Assembly: GCA_040902535.1 (NCBI GenBank)
Contig: JBBDXD010000018.1
Coordinates: 186,001 to 250,000, forward strand
Source: Dehalococcoidia bacterium
GTDB lineage: Bacteria > Chloroflexota > Dehalococcoidia > DSTF01 > JACRBR01
Direction: 5' to 3'
DNA: 64,000 nucleotides
Each line of letters opens with the position of its first letter. The first letter of the stretch is position 1. The notes under the pieces are model-generated. The model was not told where the DNA came from. It worked only from the letters and a program-made list of their open reading frames with translations, and made no database searches. Shown here piece after piece: positions 43,169 through 51,245 of this stretch. The position numbers and the translations under genes are program-made.

Positions 43169-43687
43169 ATGCGCGCGCTCTGGTTTCGCTTCCTGGATTG
43201 GTTTTCCCGCTTGCGCGGGCGCCGCTCGATACCCCGCGAACCCGTGAGCATCCGGCCGATCGGCGTCGTGCGGAATGCCGTGACGGCGCCCAGGATGGAT
43301 GGGTGGGAGAACGTACGCTCTGACATCATCGTGCGGGAGGAGCTGTCGCACGCGCTCGATGGTCTCGAGGGGTACTCGCACATCATCGTCGTCTTCGCGT
43401 TCGACAAGGTGCCGGAGTCGGAACTGAAGGAGCGCGTGCGCCCCCGGGGCGATGCGCGGATCCCGGAACAGGGCGTACTCGCGACGCGGAGCCAATTGCG
43501 CCCCTCACCGCTCGGCGTCTCCGTCGTGCGGCTGCTGCGGCGCCGCAACAACATTCTGCGCGTACAAGGGCTCGATGCGATCGACTCGACGCCGGTGCTG
43601 GACGTAAAGCCGTACTTCCCGAACTACGACGCCGTCCAGGACGCCGAGATCCCGGACTGGGCTCGTGCGCTCGAGGCCGCCGAGTAG
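43169..43687 (+). CDS. trmO: TrmO/TsaA-family tRNA methyltransferase
   Basis: This 172-residue protein has the TsaA-fold signatures IRPIGVVRNAVTAPR, LDGLEGYSHIIVVFAFDKV, ATRSQLRPSPLGVSVVRLL and VLDVKPYFPNYD. The family methylates N6-threonylcarbamoyladenosine at position 37 of certain tRNAs with SAM. The N-terminal 25 residues are basic and aromatic (ALWFRFLDWFSRLRGRR) and absent from most homologues, so a membrane-associated or alternative start is possible. Confidence 0.85.
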   Translation: MRALWFRFLDWFSRLRGRRSIPREPVSIRPIGVVRNAVTAPRMDGWENVRSDIIVREELSHALDGLEGYSHIIVVFAFDKVPESELKERVRPRGDARIPEQGVLATRSQLRPSPLGVSVVRLLRRRNNILRVQGLDAIDSTPVLDVKPYFPNYDAVQDAEIPDWARALEAAE

Positions 43688-43739
43688 CAGCTCTGGGGCG
43701 GAGACGGGCCTCGCGTTCGATCTCTCAGGTGGCGCGAGG

Positions 43740-44495
43740 CTAGCCGCGCTCGCCGGGCGCGGCGCCGGACTTCGGTGCCGCGAGGACCTTCGAACCGGTG
43801 TCACAGCATCCGGCGAGCGGGCACGTCCCGCAGCGCGGATTCGTGCGACAGACCGCTTTGCCGTGCAGGACGATGTGCGCGTGCATGCGCTGGAAGGCGC
43901 CCGCGTCGGCATCGCGCAGGCGGTCTTCGAACCAGCGCTGCCAAGCGTCGTAGCTATTCGATGCGGGGCCGCGGCCGATGCGGCGGAACACGCGCTGCGT
44001 GTAGGCGTCGATCAGAAACGTGCGATGCCCAGCGGCATAGAGCAAGATCGCGTCGGCGGTCTCGGGCCCGATCCCATGCGTATCGAGCAGCCCCCGGCGC
44101 AGGTCGTCCCGGTCGAGCGCCAGGAGCGCCTCGAGTCCGCCCGCGTCAACGATCGTCCGCGCGATGGCGCGCAGCCGTCGCGCTTTCACGTTCGGCGTGC
44201 CGCTGACGCGCACGAGTTGGATCAACGCGTCATCGGGCATGCGCGCGAGCCGCGACGGGTCGAGCGCACCCGCGGCCCTCATGTTCTCGAGCGCACGCTC
44301 GGCGTTCGTCCACGTCGTGTGCTGCACGAGCACCGCGCCCGCCACCACGTCCATGGCGCCGCGCACGTGTTCAGGGTCCCAGACCCACGTCTCGTCGCCA
44401 TAGGCATCATCGAGCAGCCGGAAGATCTGCGCCAGGGTGGCGCCGTCCGCGTCAGGGAGCGACGCCGGCATACGTCCAGAACACCGGGTCGACAT
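43740..44495 (-). CDS. HhH-GPD DNA glycosylase, endonuclease III family (MagIII-like)
   Basis: This is a 251-residue protein. The helix-hairpin-helix is LLDTHGIGPETADAILLYA, the catalytic Asp is in TFLIDAYTQRVF, and a C-terminal iron-sulfur cluster is likely from CRTNPRCGTCPLAGCC. The lysine that makes endonuclease III a lyase (GxGRKTA) is Glu here (GIGPETA). This points to a monofunctional glycosylase, as in 3-methyladenine glycosylase MagIII; substrate assignment is inference. The start at 44495 overlaps the M23 gene by 44 bases; an internal ATG at 44471 is an alternative. Confidence 0.85.
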   Translation of the reverse strand: MSTRCSGRMPASLPDADGATLAQIFRLLDDAYGDETWVWDPEHVRGAMDVVAGAVLVQHTTWTNAERALENMRAAGALDPSRLARMPDDALIQLVRVSGTPNVKARRLRAIARTIVDAGGLEALLALDRDDLRRGLLDTHGIGPETADAILLYAAGHRTFLIDAYTQRVFRRIGRGPASNSYDAWQRWFEDRLRDADAGAFQRMHAHIVLHGKAVCRTNPRCGTCPLAGCCDTGSKVLAAPKSGAAPGERG

Positions 44496-45480
44496 TGACG
44501 CCGCCGACGATCAGTTCCCAGTGCAGGTGCGGCCCCGTCGCAAGGCCGGTCGCCCCGACGCCGCCCACGACCTGACCCTGCGCGATGTCCTGTCCCTGCG
44601 TTACATCGATCCGCGAGAGGTGATGGTACGCGGTGAATACGCCGAGGCCGTGATCGAGCATGACGGAATTGCCGCGCGTCGCCAGGAAGCCTACGAAGGC
44701 GACGCGCCCGGTCGCCGCGGCCATCGCCGGCGCGCCTTCATCTGCGGCGAAGTCCGTGCCGCTATGGTGGCTGCCGACGGGCCCGCCGTTGTAGCTGCGG
44801 GCATCACCGAAGTTTCCGGTCAGCGGGCCGGTCTGCGGGAAGATGAACGGGCCGTTCCAGAATTTCTGCGGCGTGAACTGCGCGAACGTGGCGGCGCGGA
44901 TGTTCAATTCGCGCTGCACATCTTCGGCGGGGATGCCTTCGATCTGCCCTGGCGGCAGCGTGATGTACTCGACCGGCCAGTTCGTCGGCGAAACGGTCAG
45001 GGTCTGTGTGACTTCGCGAAGCAGGGCGCCGCGCTCATCGAGCATGTTCACCGTGACTGTATACGTGCCCACTTCCTGCGTGGCGCCGGCGCCGATGACG
45101 GCCCAGAACTCGCCGCCGGCTTCGACCATCTTGTGCTCGCGCCCGCGGTAGATCGCCGTCGCGCCGCTCGCATTGTCCATCGGGACGCGGATCACCATGG
45201 TGCGGCCCTGCGCGAGGCCATCGCCGGACGGTGGTGGTACGACGACCTCTGGCGCCGGCGTCGACGTCGGCTCCGGCGTGTCAGTGGGCGCCGGTGTCGG
45301 CGTCTCGGTGGGTACGGGCGTCGGTGTGCGCGTGGGCGTATGCGTCCGCGTGGCGGTAGCCGTCAGCGTCGGCGTGTCGGTCGCAGACGAACCGCCGACG
45401 ATGCCACAGCCCGTCAGCGCGGAAGCGCCGGCGAGCGAGAACAGAGCCAGGGACGCAAGGTGAAGGGACCGGCGAGGCAC
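44452..45480 (-). CDS. M23-family peptidoglycan peptidase lipoprotein
   Basis: This is a 342-residue exported protein. The lipobox LTGC lies near residue 25, followed by a ~45-residue Thr/Pro-rich linker typical of Chloroflexota surface proteins and a beta-rich middle domain. The C-terminal LytM/M23 zinc peptidase (about 215-335) has metal ligands in SHHSGTDFA and GPHLHWEL. It would cut cell-wall cross-links or serve as a LytM-type activator. It is followed by an overlapping DNA glycosylase gene. Confidence 0.92.
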   Translation of the reverse strand: MPRRSLHLASLALFSLAGASALTGCGIVGGSSATDTPTLTATATRTHTPTRTPTPVPTETPTPAPTDTPEPTSTPAPEVVVPPPSGDGLAQGRTMVIRVPMDNASGATAIYRGREHKMVEAGGEFWAVIGAGATQEVGTYTVTVNMLDERGALLREVTQTLTVSPTNWPVEYITLPPGQIEGIPAEDVQRELNIRAATFAQFTPQKFWNGPFIFPQTGPLTGNFGDARSYNGGPVGSHHSGTDFAADEGAPAMAAATGRVAFVGFLATRGNSVMLDHGLGVFTAYHHLSRIDVTQGQDIAQGQVVGGVGATGLATGPHLHWELIVGGVNVDPVFWTYAGVAP

Positions 45481-45526
45481 CCGGCCAGTATAGCGACGTG
45501 CGGCACCTTCGGTTGTTAACGAACTG

Positions 45527-46789
45527 TCAGTCGTCGATCCGCACCGGTTCGAGCGCGGGTGCGAACCGGGGCGACGCGGCTTGCCAGCGCTGGTGCGCCA
45601 CGATCAGCACGAGCGCGACGAAGAGCAGCGCCGCCGCAAACTTGAACGGCGCGAGCGGACCCCACTCGCTTCCGACCAGACCGCCCAACGCCTGACCGCC
45701 TGCCGTCCCCAGGCCCTGCACAGCAGCGAGAGCGCCAAGCCAGAGGCCGCGGCTGCCGACGTCCGTGGCGTCGAGGGCGGCGGCGCCCCAGGCCGGGACG
45801 CTGATCGCGTACGCGAGGCCCGCCAGCACGACGAGATGCACGACGATGATCGGGCTGTCCGTGAGCGTCAGCGCGAAGATGCACAGCGCCGCGACGAAGA
45901 GGCCGGCGATCAGCGGCACCTGCCGGCCGTAGCGGTCTGCGAGATGGCCGAATTTCCAGAGAATCACGCCGGCCGCGAGCGCGGGCGCCGGGAACAGCAT
46001 CGCCATATAGGACATCTTCACTTCCAGGACGTCGCGCGTGTAGGCGCCGATCATCGGCGTGTGCATGCTGGTGCCGAGCGTCAGGAAGAGGACGATGACA
46101 CCCAGGACGACGATTCCCGGCTTCCAGGCACCCGGGGCCGCGCTGTGTTGTGGCGCAACGTGCGCTGCCGGGAGCGGTTCGCTCACGTGGTCAGGCGCAT
46201 CGATGCTGCGCAGCACCATCATCAGCGCCAGCGCGTTGAAGGCGATGCACGCCCAGAACGCCGCGCCGTAGGTCACGAAGTCGACGGCGACGACGCCGGC
46301 CACGGTGCCAATGCCAATCCCGGCCATCTGAGCGAGGTTGAGAAGCGACATGGTGCGAGCGCGGCGCTCGTGCGGCGTCGTTTCGCCGACGTGCGCCATG
46401 AACGCCGGCCACATCGTCGCCGCGCCGACGCCGAGCAGCGCCGAGAGGCCGAGGAACCAGCGTTCGTCGGGGATCTGCATCATCAGCGCAAGGATCGGGA
46501 TGCTGAACGCCATGCCGGCGACCATCGTCGGGCGGCGGCCGGCGCGGTCAGCGATCCAGCCCGCGATCGGCTGCCAGAGGAACCTCGCGACGCCGTAGCA
46601 GGCCATCGCATAGCCGGGGTAGGCGGCGCCGGCATGGAGCGCTTGCGGCAGGTACTGCTGCACGAGCGAGAGGAAGTAGACGCCAACGGCGGCCTGCCAC
46701 AGGAAAACGACCGCCGCCAGTTCGATGGCGCGCGCCCGGTCATTGCTCATGGAAGACGCCAACTGGCGAACCAAGATCATCCCCGCCAC
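45527..46789 (-). CDS. Major facilitator superfamily transporter
   Basis: This 420-residue protein has 12 predicted helices. The loop 2-3 motif is GWIADRAGRRPTMVAG, and a second half-repeat is GHLADRYGRQVPLIAG. The GTG at 46789 has GAGGAG upstream; an internal ATG at 46750 (SNDRARAIEL) is possible and closer to the first helix. No feature reveals the substrate. It lies between a ROK kinase and an M23 peptidase on the same strand. Confidence 0.88.
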   Translation of the reverse strand: MAGMILVRQLASSMSNDRARAIELAAVVFLWQAAVGVYFLSLVQQYLPQALHAGAAYPGYAMACYGVARFLWQPIAGWIADRAGRRPTMVAGMAFSIPILALMMQIPDERWFLGLSALLGVGAATMWPAFMAHVGETTPHERRARTMSLLNLAQMAGIGIGTVAGVVAVDFVTYGAAFWACIAFNALALMMVLRSIDAPDHVSEPLPAAHVAPQHSAAPGAWKPGIVVLGVIVLFLTLGTSMHTPMIGAYTRDVLEVKMSYMAMLFPAPALAAGVILWKFGHLADRYGRQVPLIAGLFVAALCIFALTLTDSPIIVVHLVVLAGLAYAISVPAWGAAALDATDVGSRGLWLGALAAVQGLGTAGGQALGGLVGSEWGPLAPFKFAAALLFVALVLIVAHQRWQAASPRFAPALEPVRIDD

Positions 46790-46874
46790 CCCACTCCTCG
46801 GACCTCCGGACGACGTCCCGACGGCCTGTGTCGATTATCGGCAAAAACCCTTACGGGCTGACCGTAATCGGGCG

Positions 46875-47852
46875 TCAGTTCGTGTCCTTCCTATCTCGGC
46901 TACGCGCCAGGGCAAGAGCCCCCAGCGCCGTCCCTCGTTCCCCCAACTCCCATTCGACGATCCGCACGTCCTGGAACGGCTGCTCGAACGAGCGTGCGCG
47001 CGCCACCTCGAGCGCCGGTGCCAGGTACTCATCACCAATGTGCGTGAGGCCGCCGCCGATGACGATGATCTCCGGGTTGAAGGCGTTGATCATCGTCGCG
47101 AGGCCCATGCCGAAGTAGCGGGCGGCCCTATCGATAATCGCCTGCGCTTCGGTCTCGCCGGCCTGCGCGGCGAGGTGCACAGACTCCGCCGACAGGGGCG
47201 GTTTCTGCTCGGCGATGCGCGCTGTGCGCGGCATGCTTCCCGCATCGATCAGTTCCTGGGCGCGCTGCGCAATGCCCGCGCCGGATGCGTAGGCCTCCAT
47301 GCAGCCGACGTGCTTCGCACCGCACATCGCGCCGTCGTCGGCGACGATGATGTGGCCAAGTTCGCCCGCCGCGCCCGAGGCGCCGCGATACAACTCGTTG
47401 TCGATGATCAGGCCGCCGCCGAGGCCGGTGCTGATCGTGACGTAGATCAAGTGCCGGTAGCCGCGACCGGCGCCGAACTGATGCTCGCCCACGGCGCCGC
47501 AATTCGCGTCGTTTTCGAGCACGCTGGAAAGTCCGGAGCGCTCGCTGAACAATCGCGTGAGCGGTACGTCGTGCCAGCCCGGCAAGTTCGGCGGGTCGGT
47601 GACGACGCCGTGCTGCCAGTCGATCGGCCCCGGCGCCGAGACGCCTGCGGCCGATACGTCGGCGAGCGCAATGCCCGCTTCATCGGCCGCGGCGCGCGTC
47701 GCTTCTACCATGCGATCGATGACGTGCTCGGCGCCCTTCGACGCTTGTGTCGGCAATCGCTGGTCACCGACGATCTTGCCCTCGCCATCGGCGACGATTG
47801 CCATGATCTTCGTGCCGCCGAGGTCCACGCCGGCGTAGTACGGTCCGCTCAT
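46875..47852 (-). CDS. ROK-family sugar kinase (glucokinase-like)
   Basis: This 325-residue protein has the ATP loop AGVDLGGTKIMAIVADGEGK, the sugar-binding ENDANCGAVGEHQFGAG and the ROK signature around GELGHIIVADDGAMCGAKHV. The usual CxCGxxGC zinc motif is reduced: only two of its cysteines appear (CGAKHVGC). The start overlaps the glgA stop as ATGA. Coupled to glgA, it likely feeds glucose phosphate into glycogen or removes released glucose. It has no HTH domain, so it is an enzyme rather than a repressor. Confidence 0.9.
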   Translation of the reverse strand: MSGPYYAGVDLGGTKIMAIVADGEGKIVGDQRLPTQASKGAEHVIDRMVEATRAAADEAGIALADVSAAGVSAPGPIDWQHGVVTDPPNLPGWHDVPLTRLFSERSGLSSVLENDANCGAVGEHQFGAGRGYRHLIYVTISTGLGGGLIIDNELYRGASGAAGELGHIIVADDGAMCGAKHVGCMEAYASGAGIAQRAQELIDAGSMPRTARIAEQKPPLSAESVHLAAQAGETEAQAIIDRAARYFGMGLATMINAFNPEIIVIGGGLTHIGDEYLAPALEVARARSFEQPFQDVRIVEWELGERGTALGALALARSRDRKDTN

Positions 47853-49297
47853 GAGACGCGCGCGCCCCTGTCGGCGATCGCCGTTTCGTAGAGCGCGGCG
47901 TAGTTGTCTGCGGCAGGACCCCACGACCAGTCCTGGCGCATGCCCCGTTCCTGCATCGCACGCCAACCAGCGCGATTCGCGAACGCCGTCAGTGCGCGTT
48001 CGGCTGCTTCGCGCAGATCGCGTGCGGTCGCACCTTCGAAGATGAAGCCCGTGCCGGTGGTCAACGATGGGTCGGCGTCCTGCACGGTGTCGTTGAGGCC
48101 GCCTGTCCGGCGGACGAGCGGCACGGCGCCGTAGCGCAGCGAGATGAGCTGTCCGAGGCCGCAGGGTTCATAGCGCGACGGCATCATGAAGACGTCGCAG
48201 CCGCCGTAGATCTGCTGCCCGAGCGGCGGGTTGAAGTCGAGCCACACCTTCACGCGCTGCGGATAGCGCGCTTCGAGCGCCTGCAGCGCTTCGTGCACGG
48301 ATTGATCGCCGGTGCCCAGCACGACGAGTTGCGCCTCGCGTTCGGCGAGCAGCGCATCGAACGCGTCCGAAACGAGATCGATGCCCTTCTGTGCAAACAG
48401 TCGCGTGACGACGCCGAACAGCGGCGCCCCCGGATCGATCGGCAACCCCGCCGTCGCCTGCAGGACGTGCTTATTCTGTTCGCGACGGTCGAGCGTGTCC
48501 ACGTTGAAGTTCGTCTCCAGCGCTGCGTCCGTCTGAGTGTCGAACTCCTCGTAGTCGATGCCGTTGACGATGCCGGAGACCCATTCGCCGCGCGCGCGCA
48601 AGAGCGGATCGAGGCCGGCGCCGTACTCGGGTGTGAGGATCTCCTTCGCGTATGTCTCGCTGACGGTGTTGACCCGCTGTGCGTGCGCGATTCCCTGCGC
48701 CATGGCGCTGTACATGATGTCTTCGGGAAGTCCGTCGGGAGGCGCGAACTGCTGCGATCCCAGGCCGAAGCCGGCGGCGAAGTCGCGCGTGAACTCCCCT
48801 TTGAGCGCCAGGTTGTGGATGGTGTAGGCGCGCCCGCAGCGCGACCACGGGTGCGCGTCGTCCGCTTCGAGGCGCGTCAGCAGCAACGCGGTGTGCCAGT
48901 CCTGCGCGTGGACGGCGTCCGGCCGGAAGTCCAGACGGTCGGCGCACGCGAGGAGCGCGTCGCAGAAGAAGAGGAAGCGCTCGATGTCGTCGTCGTGCCC
49001 GTAGACCGTCGGGCGGTCGAAGTAGCGCTGGTTCTCGATGAGATACACCGGGACGCCCCGCACGTCCGCGAGCCAGACGTCGACGCTCTCGTCACCGCCT
49101 GCCCATGGCACGCGCACCTGCTCGGCGATGCGCTTCGCGGCGGCCTGCTCGCGATCGATGATCGCGTGGAACGGCATCGCGAGGCGGACGTCGAGGCCGT
49201 GCTGGCGCAGGGCTCGTGGAAGCGAGCCAGCCACGTCGCCGAGGCCGCCGACCTTGGCGAGCGGACTCATCTCGGCCGAAGCGAAGAGAACGTTCAA
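47849..49297 (-). CDS. glgA: Glycogen synthase (ADP-glucose)
   Basis: This 482-residue GT5 enzyme begins LNVLFASAEMSPLAKVGGLG, including the ADP-glucose KxGGL motif. Further motifs are AVHAQDWHTALLLTRL, TVSETYAKEILTPEYG, VSGIVNGIDYEEFD and the C-terminal PSRYEPCGLGQLISLRYG. The start is a TTG at 49297; the much longer open frame upstream is non-coding. It elongates alpha-1,4-glucan. It overlaps the ROK kinase gene by four bases. Confidence 0.95.
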   Translation of the reverse strand: MNVLFASAEMSPLAKVGGLGDVAGSLPRALRQHGLDVRLAMPFHAIIDREQAAAKRIAEQVRVPWAGGDESVDVWLADVRGVPVYLIENQRYFDRPTVYGHDDDIERFLFFCDALLACADRLDFRPDAVHAQDWHTALLLTRLEADDAHPWSRCGRAYTIHNLALKGEFTRDFAAGFGLGSQQFAPPDGLPEDIMYSAMAQGIAHAQRVNTVSETYAKEILTPEYGAGLDPLLRARGEWVSGIVNGIDYEEFDTQTDAALETNFNVDTLDRREQNKHVLQATAGLPIDPGAPLFGVVTRLFAQKGIDLVSDAFDALLAEREAQLVVLGTGDQSVHEALQALEARYPQRVKVWLDFNPPLGQQIYGGCDVFMMPSRYEPCGLGQLISLRYGAVPLVRRTGGLNDTVQDADPSLTTGTGFIFEGATARDLREAAERALTAFANRAGWRAMQERGMRQDWSWGPAADNYAALYETAIADRGARVS

Positions 49298-49370
49298 GCT
49301 ATTCCCCGGAGGAGAGATCGGTGGGTGACGGGTATGTGTACCGGATGGCGATGAGCGCGGCAACAGCCGC

Positions 49371-49456
49371 AGAACCTTGAACCCATGAGGACCTTGACTC
49401 GAACCTTGACGAATTGTTCTTGCCGCTCGGTTCCAGGTTCCAGGTTCTAAGTTCTC
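49371..49456. repeat. Inverted pair of GAACC/GGTTC heptad arrays
   Basis: AGAACCTTGAACC at 49371-49383 is the complement, with one mismatch, of a stretch in 49436-49448. The right side is a 7-bp-period array (GGTTCCA twice, GGTTCTA, AGTTCTC; 49429-49456). It lies between glgA and the divergent nucleoside hydrolase. Its right edge AAGTTCTCCGTC matches the array at 6509. Confidence 0.7.
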
Positions 49457-49468
49457 CGTCTCAACGGC

Positions 49469-49474
49469 TATGCT
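49469..49474 (+). promoter_or_regulatory. -10 box of a probable leaderless promoter
   Basis: TATGCT lies six bases before the ATG at 49481, with no SD. Confidence 0.5.
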
Positions 49475-49480
49475 CGCCTC

Positions 49481-50398
49481 ATGGCCACTACGCTCATCCT
49501 CGATACCGACATTGGCGGCGACGTCGATGATGCGCTCGCGCTGGCGTTCGCGATCCGGCACCCGGACATCGACCTGCGCGCCGTAACGACGGTCTCGGGC
49601 GATACGGTGCGACGCGCGAAGATCGCAAAGAAGCTGTTGCTGCTTGCGGGGCGTGACGACGTCGAAGTTGCGGCGGGCGTGCGCGGCGAGCATCCGGAGC
49701 GCAACGAGAGCGCCGATGGCTCGCACGAAGCGGCGATGCTCGGCGACGTGCCGGATGGCCTGGAGATCAGCGGGCGCGACGCCGTCACGCTGCTGCTCGA
49801 AGAGTGCGAGCGGGGCGGCGTGCAGGTCGCGACGGTCGGCATGCAGTCGAACGTCGCCGCGGCGCTTGACCGCGATCCGTCGTTCGCGCACGACGTCGAA
49901 TTGCTGGCAGTGATGGGCGGCGTCTTCGCGCCGGTGCGCTTCTTCGGTGAGGAGCTGCCGCCGTCGATCGACCACAACCTCAACGTCGACGCGACGGCCG
50001 CCGTGCGCGCGCTGAACGCCGGCTTCAACGCTCTGTACACGCCGATCGACGTCACGATGACGGCGTGGCTCATGGCGCCGCATCTCGAGCGGCTGCGCAG
50101 CGGCGATGCGCTGTGCCGCGAGCTGGCGCGCCAGATCGACGTCTACGGGCGCGGCAAGCACTGGCACGGTGTCATCCCGGACGATCACGTCTGCCTGGTG
50201 CACGATCCGCTGGCCGTTGCGTGCATGGTGGAGCGTCGATTCGTGACGACAGAGCGCCTCCCGGTGACGGTGGCGATGCACCAGGGCCACGTGCGCACGT
50301 TCATCGACCCGGTCGCGGGCGTCGAGGCGGAGGTGGTGCGGTCGGTGAATGCGGCGGCGGTCGCGGCGTGGTGGGTGGAGGTGGTGGTTGGTGATTAG
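49481..50398 (+). CDS. Inosine-uridine preferring nucleoside hydrolase family protein
   Basis: This 305-residue protein has the calcium/ribose motif ILDTDIGGDVDDALALAFAI at the N-terminus. It also has IDHNLNVDATAAVRALN in the position of the conserved D(H)N block and GVIPDDHVCLVHDPLAVAC near the C-terminus. It splits ribonucleosides to base and ribose in salvage. The last three codons and the TAG stop fall in a heptad array that continues downstream. The start appears leaderless. Confidence 0.9.
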   Translation: MATTLILDTDIGGDVDDALALAFAIRHPDIDLRAVTTVSGDTVRRAKIAKKLLLLAGRDDVEVAAGVRGEHPERNESADGSHEAAMLGDVPDGLEISGRDAVTLLLEECERGGVQVATVGMQSNVAAALDRDPSFAHDVELLAVMGGVFAPVRFFGEELPPSIDHNLNVDATAAVRALNAGFNALYTPIDVTMTAWLMAPHLERLRSGDALCRELARQIDVYGRGKHWHGVIPDDHVCLVHDPLAVACMVERRFVTTERLPVTVAMHQGHVRTFIDPVAGVEAEVVRSVNAAAVAAWWVEVVVGD

Positions 50399-50425
50399 TT
50401 GCTGGTGCTTGGTCTTTGGTCGTTG
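50384..50425. repeat. 7-bp-period array crossing the nucleoside hydrolase stop
   Basis: Six 7-mers of the form GT(G/C/T)NTTG or similar start in the last codons of the gene, include the TAG stop (50396-50398) and end at 50425. They lie between two convergent genes. Confidence 0.8.
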
Positions 50426-50437
50426 ATGACCTGCTCC

Positions 50438-50875
50438 CTAGCTTTGCTGAGGCGGCTGATTGAATTGGGGCAGCGCCGGCCCAGACACTACATTGAACGC
50501 AGTACGCGAGTCCTCTTGCCCCTCGATGCGCGAGACGATCTCGTAAACCCCTGGTGCGGGCACGTTTAGTCCTACGTTCAACGCCAGTTGAGCACGCTGG
50601 GCCTGACCGGGAGGTAGACCGGGGGGGCGCCCAACCTCGAACTGTCCGCCCACCTTAGCCAGAGAGGCACCATCGGCCGAAAGGACCTCGATTTCGACGT
50701 TGTGGCGCTGGTTGGTCTCGTTCCACTCAACCCTGAATGCCGCGGCGATCCCCACCATTCGCTGCGAAGGAAACGCGTTCAGGACGCTGAGCACGTCCCA
50801 ACCTCCCCCGTTCAGGTAGAGCTTGTTACCGACGATATCGGCGTGGTCTGCAAGAATGAGCCACTCGGTTCGCAT
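50438..50875 (-). CDS. Conserved hypothetical protein, DUF6941-like
   Basis: This 145-residue protein begins MRTEWLILADHADIVGNKLY, with a following GGWDVLSVL. The opening 'LADHA ... NKLYLNGGGWD' resembles the DUF6941 group (named from memory). It has a beta-rich body and a Pro/Gln tail. ATG 50875 is chosen because residues before it are Arg/Ser-rich. It is divergent from the toxin-like gene across a palindromic operator region, so it may be co-regulated with the toxin-antitoxin pair or be the next gene of a small island. Confidence 0.65.
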   Translation of the reverse strand: MRTEWLILADHADIVGNKLYLNGGGWDVLSVLNAFPSQRMVGIAAAFRVEWNETNQRHNVEIEVLSADGASLAKVGGQFEVGRPPGLPPGQAQRAQLALNVGLNVPAPGVYEIVSRIEGQEDSRTAFNVVSGPALPQFNQPPQQS

Positions 50876-50896
50876 AGCTCGGTTGACTCCTGTAGC

Positions 50897-50929
50897 GTAT
50901 TGTAGTATCAATACACTACAAATGTAGTG
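50897..50929. promoter_or_regulatory. Nested palindromic operators in a divergent promoter region
   Basis: GTATTG at 50897-50902 is the inverse of CAATAC at 50909-50914. CACTACA at 50914-50920 is the inverse of TGTAGTG at 50923-50929. The pentamer TGTAG or its complement appears four times in 40 bp. The site lies directly before the toxin-like gene at 50944, which is typical of toxin-antitoxin autoregulation. Confidence 0.65.
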
Positions 50930-50943
50930 GAAGCGCGGCGCGG

Positions 50944-51234
50944 ATGTCAAGTCTGCCGATAATGATCCTAGATCTCCTCTTTGATGATGAGAATCTCGAG
51001 AAGATGTACAAGCACGGGGTGAAGCCGACGCAGGCGCTTGAAGTGATCGACAACCTGCATCGCATCGGGCGGAACCGCAAAGAGCGCCGCGGCCTCTATC
51101 TCGTTGTGGGCCGCGATAATGGCGGGGCTTGCATTTCAATGCCAGTCGAGATGACGCATGACGCTACGCTATGGAGGCCAATCACGGCGTGGTACTGTAA
51201 GCAACACGAATGGAACCTGCTTCCCCGCGGGTGA
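50944..51234 (+). CDS. BrnT-like type II toxin
   Basis: This is a 96-residue protein. The order of features matches BrnT/DUF4258-type RNase toxins: an N-terminal DDENLEKMYKHGVKPTQALEV (heart of the helix-His-Gly-Val motif), a middle strand RRGLYLVVGRDNGGACISMP and a C-terminal WRPITAWYCKQHEWNL. The His in KHGV and the Arg/Trp residues are the likely active-site candidates. It is followed 12 bases later by a ribbon-helix-helix-like antitoxin. BrnT toxins normally cleave RNA; activity here is inference. Confidence 0.72.
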   Translation: MSSLPIMILDLLFDDENLEKMYKHGVKPTQALEVIDNLHRIGRNRKERRGLYLVVGRDNGGACISMPVEMTHDATLWRPITAWYCKQHEWNLLPRG

Positions 51235-51245
51235 GGGAGAGAATC

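Noticed and set aside
49298-50290. N-terminal extension of glgA through the repeat region and the nucleoside hydrolase
   Set aside because: GlgA homologues begin at LNVLFASAEMSPLAKVGG. The extension is antisense to a real gene and crosses heptad repeats.
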